The notes below the pieces were generated by a model. It was not told the origin of the DNA, searched no databases, and worked only from the letters and a program-made list of their open reading frames with translations. Shown here in pieces: positions 18,508 to 26,813 of a stretch of DNA of 64,000 nucleotides (positions are counted from its first letter, which is position 1; the number at the start of each line of letters is the position of its first letter). The translations under genes and the position numbers were made by a program. The DNA lies in contig JAEWEV010000011.1 of NCBI GenBank assembly GCA_023389155.1, positions 319,451-383,450 on the forward strand, given 5' to 3'. Source of the stretch: Pseudomonadota bacterium (GTDB lineage: Bacteria > Pseudomonadota > Gammaproteobacteria > Burkholderiales > Burkholderiaceae_B).

Positions 18508-18891
18508 TCAATCCTTTGGCTGATTTTCTTTATTCGCAAGTGCAATCAGATAATCCCGCAACACCACCGCCTGGTTATGCTCCTCGTCCTTTGCCGCAAA
18601 CAGAAGCGTCAGCGTCTCGCGACTGGCAATATCAAGTAGTTGCGCAACCGCGTCCTTTTCCTTTTTCAGCTCCGCATGGTAGCGCTTTTTGAATTCACCC
18701 CATTGATCCGGATCGTGGTTGAACCATTTGCGCAATTCGCTACTGGGACTGACGTCTTTAAGCCAGAGGTCGTGTTTCAGATCCGCCTTGCGAATACCAC
18801 GCGGCCACAGGCGATCCACCAATACACGATAACCATCACTGTCTGAGGGCTTGTCGTAGACTCGTTTGACCTGGATCCGCTCTTTTTTCAT
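18508..18891 (-). CDS. DUF488 family protein (YeaO-like)
   Basis: 127 residues. The DUF488 blocks are clear: VKRVYD near the start, RVLVDRLWPRGIRK, WLKDVSPSSELRKWF, and the C-terminal LTLLFAAKDEEHNQA. The family is small, cytosolic and of unknown function. The gene stands alone; it is in the same direction as the thiol dioxygenase gene but 145 bp upstream of it. Confidence 0.88.
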   Translation of the reverse strand: MKKERIQVKRVYDKPSDSDGYRVLVDRLWPRGIRKADLKHDLWLKDVSPSSELRKWFNHDPDQWGEFKKRYHAELKKEKDAVAQLLDIASRETLTLLFAAKDEEHNQAVVLRDYLIALANKENQPKD

Positions 18892-19181
18892 TATTGCTGC
18901 CCCTTATGTCATATGCCATAACACATTTCAGAATAACGCAGAAGCGCGCAATACTTCAAGCGGGTGACATTCGCAAAGTTGCCATATTCAGTCCCCAAAT
19001 ATCTCCTGCACAACAGGTTTCAAAGGTTGGACAGGATCGCCGCTGTGAAATGTGACGTGGCCGCAAGGACAGTCACCAAACACTCACTTTACTTTTCGAC
19101 GCGATCCGTTGCATGAAGCACTGGCCACGCCGCCACCTGGAAGACATGTGATGCCTAAGTCCGACCCGGGGATTAACCGGC

Positions 19182-20468
19182 TTACGTATTCTGATTCAGA
19201 AACGAAAGAACCGCTTTCGCAAAGGCTTCGGGTTGTTCCACGACTGCAATATGCGACGCGTCTTCCAGCACCACTAATTGCGCATTGGGTATCCGGTTGA
19301 CCATGGTTTCCGACATCTCCGGGGGCGCCCCCTGGTCCAGACGACCGGCAATGACCAGCACTGGGAGCGACAGGGCCTGCAGTCGATCAGTGGTATTGAC
19401 GTTGCCCACTGCATGGCAGCAAGCCATATATCCGTCCTTGTCTGTGGTCACAAGGCGCCTGCGATAAGCTGCAACTTCTCCGGCATGAGCGTTGCGGAAT
19501 TCGTCATGAAAGTAACGCTGCATGACAGCATCGGCAATGGCCTCAATACCCTGGTCTTTTACCGTGGCGATACGCTGCCGCCAGGTTTCCTGCGCCACCT
19601 CAGGATAAGCTGATGTGGAATTGGCAATCACAAGTGCATTAACGAGCTCCGGGTGACGAATCGTCAGCTCCTGGCCAACCATCCCACCCATCGACAACCC
19701 GACCCAGATGACGGGACCGCATTTGAGCTCATAGAGCAGCCTTGCCGCGTCGTCAGCAAGATCGGCCATGGAATACGGCCCTGTTGGTGCATCGGAACTG
19801 CCATGGCCACGGTGATCGTAAACAATCACGTCATAATCTGCGGCCAGGCGGGCGGCCAGTTTATCCCACATAGCCAGATCGCACCCCAGTGCATGGCTTA
19901 ACACGATCGTATTCTTGGGGCCGCCTTTTGGGCTGTCTTTTGCACTGCCATTACGCGACCGGTGAATGGAGTAATGAAGAGCTGGCTTGCTAACAGTTCG
20001 GCCTTCCTGCCCCGTTCCGGGATGAAATGCATCCAGCGGAGAACACGCTTGCGGTTCGTATCCAATCTGCGGCCCCAGCTCTTTCAGGATTGCCATCGCG
20101 TGACTGAAGGCGGTATTGGCCGCTGGAACTCCAGCGTAGATCGCCGACTGCATCAGCACTTCTTTGATTTCTTCAGGACTCAATCGCGTTGAAGCGTCGC
20201 CCAGCAGCGCCGCACGTACGTGCAGATCGAACTCTTCCCAACGACCCATTGCAATCGTAATAGACAGAACAATAATGCGACGGGTTTTGTGATCCAGCCC
20301 GGGCCGGCTCCATATTTCGTGCCAGGCAAATCGTGAAATCAGCTGCTGGAAGTCAGCGTTAAAGCTGCTGGCGCCTGACAATGAACGTTCTACCCAGGCA
20401 TCCCCCAGCACACGTCTACGGTTATCCAGGCCTCTTTCCAGGTCGTGATCTAGCGGGTCAAAACTCAT
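19182..20468 (-). CDS. pcaCD: fused 4-carboxymuconolactone decarboxylase / 3-oxoadipate enol-lactonase
   Basis: 428 residues in two parts. Residues 1-135 are a PcaC decarboxylase domain (RRRVLGDAWVERSL, RWEEFDLHVRAAL). After a linker of about 45 residues, residues 185-428 form a PcaD alpha/beta hydrolase with nucleophile S259 in GLSMG, an Asp in GRLDQGAPP and His in DASHIAVVE. Together they would turn 4-carboxymuconolactone into 3-oxoadipate in the protocatechuate branch of the beta-ketoadipate pathway. The domain order is decarboxylase first, the reverse of actinobacterial PcaL. No other pca gene is nearby, so its pathway partners are elsewhere. GGAAG lies 8 bp before the ATG. Confidence 0.87.
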   Translation of the reverse strand: MSFDPLDHDLERGLDNRRRVLGDAWVERSLSGASSFNADFQQLISRFAWHEIWSRPGLDHKTRRIIVLSITIAMGRWEEFDLHVRAALLGDASTRLSPEEIKEVLMQSAIYAGVPAANTAFSHAMAILKELGPQIGYEPQACSPLDAFHPGTGQEGRTVSKPALHYSIHRSRNGSAKDSPKGGPKNTIVLSHALGCDLAMWDKLAARLAADYDVIVYDHRGHGSSDAPTGPYSMADLADDAARLLYELKCGPVIWVGLSMGGMVGQELTIRHPELVNALVIANSTSAYPEVAQETWRQRIATVKDQGIEAIADAVMQRYFHDEFRNAHAGEVAAYRRRLVTTDKDGYMACCHAVGNVNTTDRLQALSLPVLVIAGRLDQGAPPEMSETMVNRIPNAQLVVLEDASHIAVVEQPEAFAKAVLSFLNQNT

Positions 20469-20524
20469 ATTGCGCTTCCATCTTCAAGAAAAACCATCGG
20501 CGGTGCCTTACTGCAGCGCCCTGG

Positions 20525-21316
20525 TCAGACAATCGACTCGTATCCTTCCACCGGTTCGGGCCAGGGTGTGAGTACCTCAAACCCGTTAGCGGTCACGACC
20601 ACCATATGTTCCCACTGAGCGGACAGGGAATGATCCTTGGTGACCACCGTCCAGCCGTCCGCGAGTTGCCGCGAATGCCGTTTGCCGGCATTGATCATGG
20701 GTTCAATAGTAAACATCATGCCCTCCTGCAGACGCAGTCCCTCTCCGGGTCGACCATAATGCAATACTTGCGGATCATCATGATAGACCTGACCAATACC
20801 ATGGCCGCAATATTCGCGTACGATACTGAAACCCTCACGATGAGCGACACTTTGAATGGCGTATCCGACATCACCCAGCGTGGCACCAGGACGCACCTGG
20901 CGGATGCCTGCGATCATGGCTTCGTAGGTGGTATTGACAAGACGCCTGGCCAGTGGGCCGGGCTCTCCGACAAAATACATCCGGCTGGTATCACCATACC
21001 AGCCGTCCTTGATGATCGCCACGTCGATATTGATGATGTCGCCATTACGCAGGACTTTGTCCGATGGAATGCCATGGCAAATGACATGATTGACCGAGGT
21101 ACAGACAGTTTTGGGAAAGCCATGATAGCCAATATTGGCAGGAATCGTCTGCTGAACATTCACAATATGTTGGTAGCAAAGACGATCCAGCTCGTCAGTC
21201 GTCACACCCGCTTTGACGTGCGGGGCGATCATGTGCAGTACCTCGGCCGCCAGTCTGCCTGCGATACGCGCCTTTTCGATGTCTTCGGCCGATTTAATGG
21301 AAACGCGATTGCTCAT
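20525..21316 (-). CDS. map: type I methionine aminopeptidase
   Basis: 264 residues from the ATG at 21316. The five metal ligands of the pita-bread fold can be placed: Asp in INIDVA, Asp in GDTSRM, His in GHGIG, Glu in TIEPM and Glu in WEHMVV. It removes the initiator methionine from nascent proteins. The start codon overlaps the stop of the upstream ParD-like gene (ATGA), so translation is coupled. The housekeeping map usually lies beside rpsB and tsf; this copy does not, so it may be a second Map. A longer frame begins at 21424 but runs into the ParD-like gene and lacks a ribosome-binding site. Confidence 0.92.
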   Translation of the reverse strand: MSNRVSIKSAEDIEKARIAGRLAAEVLHMIAPHVKAGVTTDELDRLCYQHIVNVQQTIPANIGYHGFPKTVCTSVNHVICHGIPSDKVLRNGDIINIDVAIIKDGWYGDTSRMYFVGEPGPLARRLVNTTYEAMIAGIRQVRPGATLGDVGYAIQSVAHREGFSIVREYCGHGIGQVYHDDPQVLHYGRPGEGLRLQEGMMFTIEPMINAGKRHSRQLADGWTVVTKDHSLSAQWEHMVVVTANGFEVLTPWPEPVEGYESIV

Positions 21317-21573
21317 TGACGCACTCCAGCAACGGAGCCGGATCTTGAGCGCGTCGCGCCCATTGTCGAGATGGCGCTCAGATCCAGCGATCCGCTTTGC
21401 CCGGCCTGTACCAGCAGACGGCAAAGGTCACTGTGATCAAGATCGGGATACATCTCTGCCAGCATGCCGATACGCATCCAGTGTTCGGCCTGAGCGTTGA
21501 TGGAACGGCTTAATGCTGTGCTGGCCAGACGCAGATTTTCATGCATCTGATCGGAAATTTTTACAATACCCAT
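21313..21573 (-). CDS. ParD-like antitoxin-family protein
   Basis: 86 residues. The N-terminal part MGIVKISDQMHENLRLAS with SRSINAQAEHWMRIGMLAE is typical of the ParD-like family, a ribbon-helix-helix-type fold related to type II antitoxins. There is no ParE-like toxin next to it; its partner in the transcript is methionine aminopeptidase, with a 4-bp overlap. The upstream region carries paired TATAC-type inverted repeats suitable for self-repression. The last 20 residues (TRSRSGSVAG) look disordered. Confidence 0.8.
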   Translation of the reverse strand: MGIVKISDQMHENLRLASTALSRSINAQAEHWMRIGMLAEMYPDLDHSDLCRLLVQAGQSGSLDLSAISTMGATRSRSGSVAGVRQ

Positions 21574-21682
21574 GATATGTATGGTGCCCAGAATAAAAAT
21601 GGCGCAGCCGAAAAAGCCACGCCTTTAGCAGAAAGATCGCATACAGACGGGACCCTTTCAAAGATCTACAAAAAGACCGCTG

Positions 21683-21744
21683 TATACAAAACGTATATGA
21701 TCAGTATACCATGAATCTCTGGCCGGAAATATACGAAACGTACA
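21683..21744. promoter_or_regulatory. two copies of a TATAC-N5-GTA inverted repeat
   Basis: TATACAAAACGTATA (21683-21697) and TATACGAAACGTACA (21730-21744) differ at two positions, with starts 47 bp apart. A further GTATAC sits at 21704-21709. They lie in the 222-bp gap upstream of the ParD-like gene. Repeated short inverted repeats are what ribbon-helix-helix proteins bind, so autoregulation is the simplest reading. Confidence 0.5.
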
Positions 21745-21795
21745 CTCTTCGCATATCGCGCATAACTTGTATCACGTTTGTGAACCCATCCACGC

Positions 21796-22788
21796 TCAGG
21801 AGTGCAGCTGTCGACCTGTTCTTCCCATCACATATGCCATCAACTGTCCAGGAGGCACCTGATCCATATTCCGCACCGACTCAATAAGAGCCTGCGCTTT
21901 GTCCTGGCCTGCGATGGGCAGCACACGATCCATAAATTGCTGTTCAATTTGCGCTTGTGATAGCGTCTGTGTCTCCTGGACATCCGGAAACCAAGTAATG
22001 GCCAGCGGTGACGCCCCCAGCTTGACCATTCTGATGTCCTGTAACCGCTCGTGCAACTCAGAGGGAGAAGGGGCACCCATCGCCGCCAGATTGGCGCAAA
22101 GCACGCCATCCATCGCAGCCCTGCCAGGCCCGGGAAGGTCGGTCGCATCGTGCGCGAACGATTCGCTTCCCCCCCACTCACAGGACTCGAAGCCAGAGCC
22201 GGCATTGTTGGCAAGTTGCATAGCCTGACCGGCAGCCATTCCCAACGCGTGCATCGTTGCCTGTTCAGACAGCCCCCGCGCTTTGGCGGCAGCCGCCGCA
22301 GCACCGACTGTGCCGCTGCTCACCCCTGCATTCCATGCGTGATCAGTTTCATCCGCAAGTAATATTGCAAGAGTCGCTGTCGTCGCATAGCCGACAGCCA
22401 GCGCTTCCATAAATGTTTTCCCATCTCTTTGCTGCGCATCGCTCACAGCCCACGCGGCAGGCAGAATGGCAGAGTCAATCTGTCGGAATGCATGCGCGGA
22501 ATTTTCGTTTTCACTGCGGGAATGCAACAAGAGGCCATTTGTCAGCGCCGACAGTATGGGCAGAATTTGCTGCTCGTCCAGTGCCTGGGCGCCTTTCTGC
22601 GCGGCTGTGAAATGCTCAGATGAGCTAAATTCGTGCCCCCCGTCCTGATAGTCCGGGGCGGTGCCAAACGCGGTCGCCATTGCCTCAAGCAGGCGCCAGC
22701 GAATACCGGTTACTGCCGCTGCCGGTATTGTTTTCAGGGAAACAGTATTGATAAATTTTGCAAGTTCAACGGTTAGCAAATCCGCCAT
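21796..22788 (-). CDS. MmgE/PrpD family protein (short)
   Basis: 330 residues, against about 450 for 2-methylcitrate dehydratase PrpD. The family blocks recognisable are the N-terminal RWRLLEAMATAFGTAP, HSRSENENSAH, AVGYATTATLA and the Ala/Gly-rich GTVGAAAAAAKARGLSEQATMHALGMA segment. The C-terminal lid domain is shortened. No frameshift is apparent, so it is either a compact member or a decayed one with a tidy end. The usual prp partners are absent. Its 5' flank carries the soxR box, so it could be under SoxR control, although the leader would be about 260 nt. Confidence 0.75.
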   Translation of the reverse strand: MADLLTVELAKFINTVSLKTIPAAAVTGIRWRLLEAMATAFGTAPDYQDGGHEFSSSEHFTAAQKGAQALDEQQILPILSALTNGLLLHSRSENENSAHAFRQIDSAILPAAWAVSDAQQRDGKTFMEALAVGYATTATLAILLADETDHAWNAGVSSGTVGAAAAAAKARGLSEQATMHALGMAAGQAMQLANNAGSGFESCEWGGSESFAHDATDLPGPGRAAMDGVLCANLAAMGAPSPSELHERLQDIRMVKLGASPLAITWFPDVQETQTLSQAQIEQQFMDRVLPIAGQDKAQALIESVRNMDQVPPGQLMAYVMGRTGRQLHS

Positions 22789-23057
22789 TCCATTCAGCCA
22801 TTGTTGTCGTTTCAGCTGCTATTCTGAAGTATCCGAGGCGCCTGCGCTACTCAAACGGGAGGTTTTTCTTGATTCAAATCATACTTTTTTTATTTTAGCG
22901 GTCATGACGAACCCATGCCAATTGAAATGACAATTTGCTCCTGAGATGAAGCATACCCGCGCCATGCCCGTCATCATTCATTCTGTGTCGTACGGGTCTG
23001 CAAATCCAGGACCACACGCACCGAATATCGGGCGCGAATTATCGACTCAATTACAGT

Positions 23058-23082
23058 TATAATAACTCAATATTACTTGAGG
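23058..23082. promoter_or_regulatory. soxR promoter with SoxR box
   Basis: A TATAAT at 23058-23063 serves as a -10 for soxR. It is followed immediately by ACTCAATATTACTTGAGG (23065-23082), an 18-bp dyad that closely follows the known SoxR site CCTCAAGTTAACTTGAGG. Placement over the start point suggests self-repression. On the reverse strand the dyad is followed, 3 nt later, by TATAAC, the spacing of a MerR-type promoter directed towards the MmgE/PrpD gene, but the -35 on that side is poor. Confidence 0.6.
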
Positions 23083-23095
23083 TTTGGGAGTCACC

Positions 23096-23554
23096 ATGCC
23101 AGAAATCAACCCCGAGGATCACGGCAAACTATTATCCGTAGGAGATGTCGCCCGGCGCAGTGGCGTTGCCGTCTCGGCCCTGCATTTCTACGAACGCCAG
23201 GGTCTGATTGAAAGCCACCGAAACAGTGGCAACCAGCGCCGCTACAAGCGCGAAGTACTCAGGCGCGTGGCGATTATCAAGGTCGCACAGCGTGTGGGAA
23301 TACCGCTGGCAGAAGTCGCTCATGCGTTCTCCACATTGCCCCGCAACAGAACTCCCAACGCTGCCGATTGGGAACGGATGTCGCGGGTCTGGCACGATGA
23401 CTTGAACGAACGCATACAGACGCTGACCAGCCTGCGTGATCAGCTTACCGACTGCATTGGCTGTGGCTGTCTGTCCATTGCCTCATGCCCCCTGCGCAAC
23501 TCCCTGGACAGGCTCTCTGACAGCGGGCCGGGCGCCCATTTCCCACCCTTGTGA
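23096..23554 (+). CDS. soxR: redox-sensing MerR-family activator SoxR
   Basis: 152 residues. The N-terminal MerR HTH is SVGDVARRSGVAVSALHFYERQGLI. The [2Fe-2S] cluster motif C120-x2-C123-x-C125-x5-C131 is the SoxR signature and distinguishes it from other MerR proteins. Oxidation of the cluster by redox-cycling compounds switches the protein to an activator. The ATG at 23096 follows GGGAG; a TTG at 23084 would add four residues. No soxS is present, which is normal outside the enterics, where SoxR acts directly on efflux and modifying enzymes. The 3' end overlaps the convergent N-acetyltransferase gene by 72 bp. Confidence 0.95.
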   Translation: MPEINPEDHGKLLSVGDVARRSGVAVSALHFYERQGLIESHRNSGNQRRYKREVLRRVAIIKVAQRVGIPLAEVAHAFSTLPRNRTPNAADWERMSRVWHDDLNERIQTLTSLRDQLTDCIGCGCLSIASCPLRNSLDRLSDSGPGAHFPPL

Positions 23555-24376
23555 TTTTTCCTGCCACCGGCTTCTGAATAGCGCCGTGTCCGGAACACGA
23601 ATACCGAAGACATCCAGCAGTGCAGCCTGCGTATCATCGGCACTTTCAAGAATGGTCTGGTGCACATGGCCATCCTGATAACGCGTTGCCAGCAGGTTGT
23701 TATGCAGCGTATGACGTCCGTTCTGGAAGATTCTGGCTGCAATAATGGAATGACGGAAATGGGAATCCTCATGCGTAGAGGTGTAATAATTGGCTGCGAC
23801 GTAATCCACCGGTACCTGGCGCGCCAGATCGAAACGGTACATGCTGCGCCAGCCTTTGTCAGTATGCACCTGCAACCAGTACTCACCATTAATTAGCAGA
23901 CAACGATAGACGCCATGGCTGGTCTGCTGCACATTTTCCCGGTTCATCACAATCGGTGAGGGAATGCTGTTGCCGCCAAACCCCACGTCCACGATATAAG
24001 GCCGGTGATCCAGGCGCACGTGCAATAGCATGTGAGAGCGGGGCGTTGTTTCCTGATCGTCCGCGCCCCACTGCACGCGAGCCATCAGATTTGACACCAC
24101 GAACCCCAGCCGCTGCAACACATGGGCAAACAGCAAATTCTGCTCGTAGCAATAGCCGCCACGCTCACTGAACACCAGCTTGCGTTCAACAGAGGGCAGG
24201 TCAATCGCCACCTTACGGTTCAGAAATGGGTCAAGGTTTTCAAATGGAATACGCTGCTGATGCCGCAACTGCAGCGCGCCTAGCGTTTGCAGGGTAGGAT
24301 CAGTCGGGCCGCTGTAATCGAGCCTGTCAAAATATGCGCTCAGATCTATCTGATAGTCTGCAAGCGAAGTTTTCAT
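23483..24376 (-). CDS. nat: arylamine N-acetyltransferase
   Basis: 297 residues from the ATG at 24376, preceded by CGGAG. The Cys-His-Asp triad is clear: C76 in RGGYCYE, H115 in SHMLLHV and D130 in VDVGFGG. The enzyme moves acetyl from acetyl-CoA to arylamines, hydrazines or N-hydroxyarylamines, a detoxification step. It converges on soxR with a 72-bp overlap of coding sequence. Its promoter has the hallmarks of direct SoxR activation (see 24413-24443), so the enzyme may protect against redox-active aromatic amines or related antibiotics. The last 20 residues lie inside the overlap and are unlikely to be essential. Confidence 0.93.
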   Translation of the reverse strand: MKTSLADYQIDLSAYFDRLDYSGPTDPTLQTLGALQLRHQQRIPFENLDPFLNRKVAIDLPSVERKLVFSERGGYCYEQNLLFAHVLQRLGFVVSNLMARVQWGADDQETTPRSHMLLHVRLDHRPYIVDVGFGGNSIPSPIVMNRENVQQTSHGVYRCLLINGEYWLQVHTDKGWRSMYRFDLARQVPVDYVAANYYTSTHEDSHFRHSIIAARIFQNGRHTLHNNLLATRYQDGHVHQTILESADDTQAALLDVFGIRVPDTALFRSRWQEKSQGWEMGARPAVREPVQGVAQGA

Positions 24377-24412
24377 CAAAACACTCCGGATTAAAAGTGA
24401 TATAACAATTGC

Positions 24413-24443
24413 AATATAAAACCTGAACCTTGATTGAGGTCAA
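24413..24443 (-). promoter_or_regulatory. MerR-type promoter of nat with SoxR-like dyad
   Basis: Read leftward: a -35 TTGACC (24438-24443), exactly 19 bp, then a -10 TATATT (24413-24418). The 19-bp spacer is the over-long spacing that MerR-family activators correct. Inside it is the dyad CCTCAATCAAGGTTCAGG (24422-24439), with outer arms CCTCAA and TTCAGG matching the SoxR site in 5-6 of 6 positions each. Transcription would begin about 30 nt before the nat ATG. Confidence 0.75.
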
Positions 24444-24580
24444 CATCATTTTTATATCGGGATCTGGCCGTAGGGATATGTATTCTGACGTCTGAAATTG
24501 CTACAGACGAAATAACCGCGACTGACACGACCACATCCGGAACCACGACATCTGAAAGCCAGTCGCCTGCGATGGCCCGC

Positions 24581-25423
24581 TCAGGCGACTTCTACAACAG
24601 AACCTGAATTTCCCCCGCTATCTGCAGCATGCCATCTGTCCTGCTGGTTGAGGTTTTGCAGAATCGCTGCCGAATCTGCGTCGGCCGGCAAGAATATTTC
24701 AAGCGCAAGTTCTGAAAGCGCCACTTCCAAGGGTGTGCCAAAAGTCATGGTGGCACCCAGCAAAGAGAGTACCCCCTCGTCCGTGTTCAGCTGCAGGGGC
24801 ACTGCAATCACATGATTGACATGCGATAGCTGCTGCGCTTCCGGCGGTAATGGATAGTCTATTAGCTCGTCATACAGCGCCTGCAACCACGGATCGGCGG
24901 TTTGTTCGTACTGTCGCCGCAGCCGCTGCAGCAAATGCGTGCGCCACTGGGCCAGATTCAGAATGCGTGGCGCCAGGCCGCCAGGATGCAAGCCCAATCG
25001 CAGAACATTGACCGGCGGCTTCAGCAACTCAGGCGACACGCCCGACAACAGCAGGGACAGGCTGCGATTGGCATGCACAAGATTCCAGTGGCCGTCCACT
25101 GCCATTGCAGGGAAAGGTTCGTGGGCTTTTAACACCGCCATGATGGCATCATTCGCTTCATGCAAAGGTGCGTCATCAATCGTGTATTCAGCATAGTGCG
25201 GGGCATAGCCGGCACACAAAAGCATCTCGTTACGCTGTCGCAGCGGCACGTCCAGCTGCTCGGCGAGCAGCAACAGCATCTGCCGGCTTGGCAATGACCG
25301 GCCTGTTTCCATAAAGCTCAAATGCCGTGCAGAAATATTTGCCGCACAGGCGAGAGCCAGCTGACTGTAACGACGTCGCTGTCGCCAGTCTCTGATGAGT
25401 TCACCAACCGTCGATCGTGTCAT
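24581..25423 (-). CDS. XRE-family regulator with MmyB-like ligand domain
   Basis: 280 residues from the ATG at 25423. Residues 5-65 are a Cro/CI-type HTH (LIRDWRQRRRYSQLALACAAN followed by ISARHLSFMETGR). The rest is the MmyB-like domain, with LLLCAGYAPHYAEY-type and PFPAMAVDGHWNLVHAN segments that probably form a PAS-like small-ligand pocket. It is divergent from the monooxygenase-like gene at 25690 and probably controls it. An in-frame start at 25501 adds 26 residues that do not fit the family. Confidence 0.88.
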   Translation of the reverse strand: MTRSTVGELIRDWRQRRRYSQLALACAANISARHLSFMETGRSLPSRQMLLLLAEQLDVPLRQRNEMLLCAGYAPHYAEYTIDDAPLHEANDAIMAVLKAHEPFPAMAVDGHWNLVHANRSLSLLLSGVSPELLKPPVNVLRLGLHPGGLAPRILNLAQWRTHLLQRLRRQYEQTADPWLQALYDELIDYPLPPEAQQLSHVNHVIAVPLQLNTDEGVLSLLGATMTFGTPLEVALSELALEIFLPADADSAAILQNLNQQDRWHAADSGGNSGSVVEVA

Positions 25424-25689
25424 GATTTTCGCAGTTTCGATGCCGGCACGAATGTGCCAGCGGATAGGCGTTCCGCCCGCCCCTTGTATATTGGAGCGCA
25501 AAAACAGAGCGTTGACTCAAGCTTAATCGGATCGATAATAAAAAACCATTACCTTCAGGGTAATGGACAGCAGCACGATTGCGTATCAAAGTATGTCTTA
25601 CAGACATGTCGGAAACACATTCGATGAATGCATGCCCACATGCTGTGATTCAGCAAACCATTATCAGTCCGATAAAGAGGAAATATCGC

Positions 25690-26079
25690 ATGCCCGACCC
25701 ATCTGCATCAAGCCCTGGCTTACATAAAAATACAACTCGCCGCCAACTCTCGTCAACAGCGAATCTGCCGACAGAAGAGACTTACGTTATCATCTTTCAT
25801 CTGAAAACAGGAATACACACGACATTTCTGCAACTGCTCAACACGGTGCTCGATGCCATGCGACACGAAACCACGTTCATCAATGCTGTGTTGCACCGGG
25901 ATCCGGAATCTGCCGATACCTATATGCTGTATGAAACCTGGCTTGATGGTGAAGATGTCCTGAATGTGCAGATGCACAGACCCTATCGGCAGGCGTTTTG
26001 GGACGCGCTGCCCGACCTGCTGGCAAAGCCAAGACAAATACAGGTGTGGAAGCCCATCCGCACCGATGTCACGCACTGA
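25690..26079 (+). CDS. antibiotic biosynthesis monooxygenase (ABM) domain protein
   Basis: About 129 residues from the ATG at 25690, which has GAGGA at a good distance. The core from YVIIFHLKTG through ETTFINAVLHRDPE, YMLYETWLDGEDV and FWDALPDLL fits the dimeric ferredoxin-like ABM fold of YgiN-type quinol monooxygenases. These act without cofactor on quinols or polyphenols. The first 35 residues are polar and probably disordered. Divergence from the XRE/MmyB regulator suggests induction by a small aromatic compound. Confidence 0.75.
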   Translation: MPDPSASSPGLHKNTTRRQLSSTANLPTEETYVIIFHLKTGIHTTFLQLLNTVLDAMRHETTFINAVLHRDPESADTYMLYETWLDGEDVLNVQMHRPYRQAFWDALPDLLAKPRQIQVWKPIRTDVTH

Positions 26080-26141
26080 GTGCTCGCTTCGGGCTTCCTG
26101 AAGCATTTGATACGCCGGTTGTAAAATGCGAAGGCGCCAAT

Positions 26142-26157
26142 ACACTGCACGCAGTGT
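26142..26157. promoter_or_regulatory. 16-bp palindrome upstream of the OsmC-like gene
   Basis: ACACTGC-AC-GCAGTGT is a perfect 7-bp inverted repeat about 90 bp before the OsmC-like start. It could be an operator. There is no T-run, so a terminator for the upstream monooxygenase gene is less likely. Confidence 0.4.
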
Positions 26158-26243
26158 GATCACGGCATTTTTCGTTTGAAGATGACCTAATGTGAAGTCG
26201 GGGTTTCGACGCTGAGCACGAAGATTTTATTCGGGAGACAATA

Positions 26244-26726
26244 ATGGCAGTCAGCCATGAATACGCAGTGACCATCAAGTGGACTGGCAACCGCGGCGAA
26301 GGCACGCGCGATTATCAGGGCTATGATCGCGATTTTCTTATTCGCGCCGATGGCAAACCCGATATTGCCGGTTCTTCAGACGCCGCATTCCGAGGCGATC
26401 CCGGACGCTGGAACCCCGAAGACCTGCTTGTAGCCTCAGTCTCTGCCTGCCATAAACTCTGGTATCTGCATTTATGCGCAAATGCAGGCATACAGGTCTT
26501 AAGCTATCTCGATCATGCCCGCGGCGTCATGGTTACGCACGCCAAAGGGGGTGCGTTCAGCCGGATTGTGCTAAGGCCTGTCATCACCGTTGGCAGGCAC
26601 GAAGATATTGACGCTGCCGGCAAACTGCATCACGACGCCCACGCAAAATGCTTTATTGCCAGCTCAGTCAACTTCCCTATCGAAATTGAACCGCAAATCA
26701 GCGCAATGACGCCTGGCCCGCGTTAA
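26244..26726 (+). CDS. OsmC-family peroxide-handling protein
   Basis: 160 residues. The two peroxidatic-type cysteines are in SVSACHKLWYLHL and HAKCFIASSVNFPI, positioned as in OsmC/Ohr proteins, and the WNPEDLLVASV block is typical. Such proteins reduce organic hydroperoxides or related oxidants in the cytosol as dimers. GGAGA lies 7 bp before the ATG. The HKLWYL variant resembles the OsmC/YhfA-like branch rather than Ohr. A palindrome upstream may be the regulatory site. Confidence 0.88.
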   Translation: MAVSHEYAVTIKWTGNRGEGTRDYQGYDRDFLIRADGKPDIAGSSDAAFRGDPGRWNPEDLLVASVSACHKLWYLHLCANAGIQVLSYLDHARGVMVTHAKGGAFSRIVLRPVITVGRHEDIDAAGKLHHDAHAKCFIASSVNFPIEIEPQISAMTPGPR

Positions 26727-26776
26727 ATGCCGGGCGAAAATCTGACATTTCCCAGGAAATGCCCTATCACAGTTGT

Positions 26777-26812
26777 CATTCGCCCGTATGCTGACATTCG
26801 CCCGTATGCTGA
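26777..26812. repeat. perfect tandem 18-bp duplication
   Basis: CATTCGCCCGTATGCTGA occurs twice back to back, ending 1 bp before the stop codon of the transporter gene on the other strand. It is probably a replication slippage product with no coding effect. Confidence 0.9.
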
Positions 26813-26813
26813 A

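Noticed and set aside
20381..21319. 312-codon open frame antisense to map
   Set aside because: The map gene has all metal ligands; this frame is its shadow.
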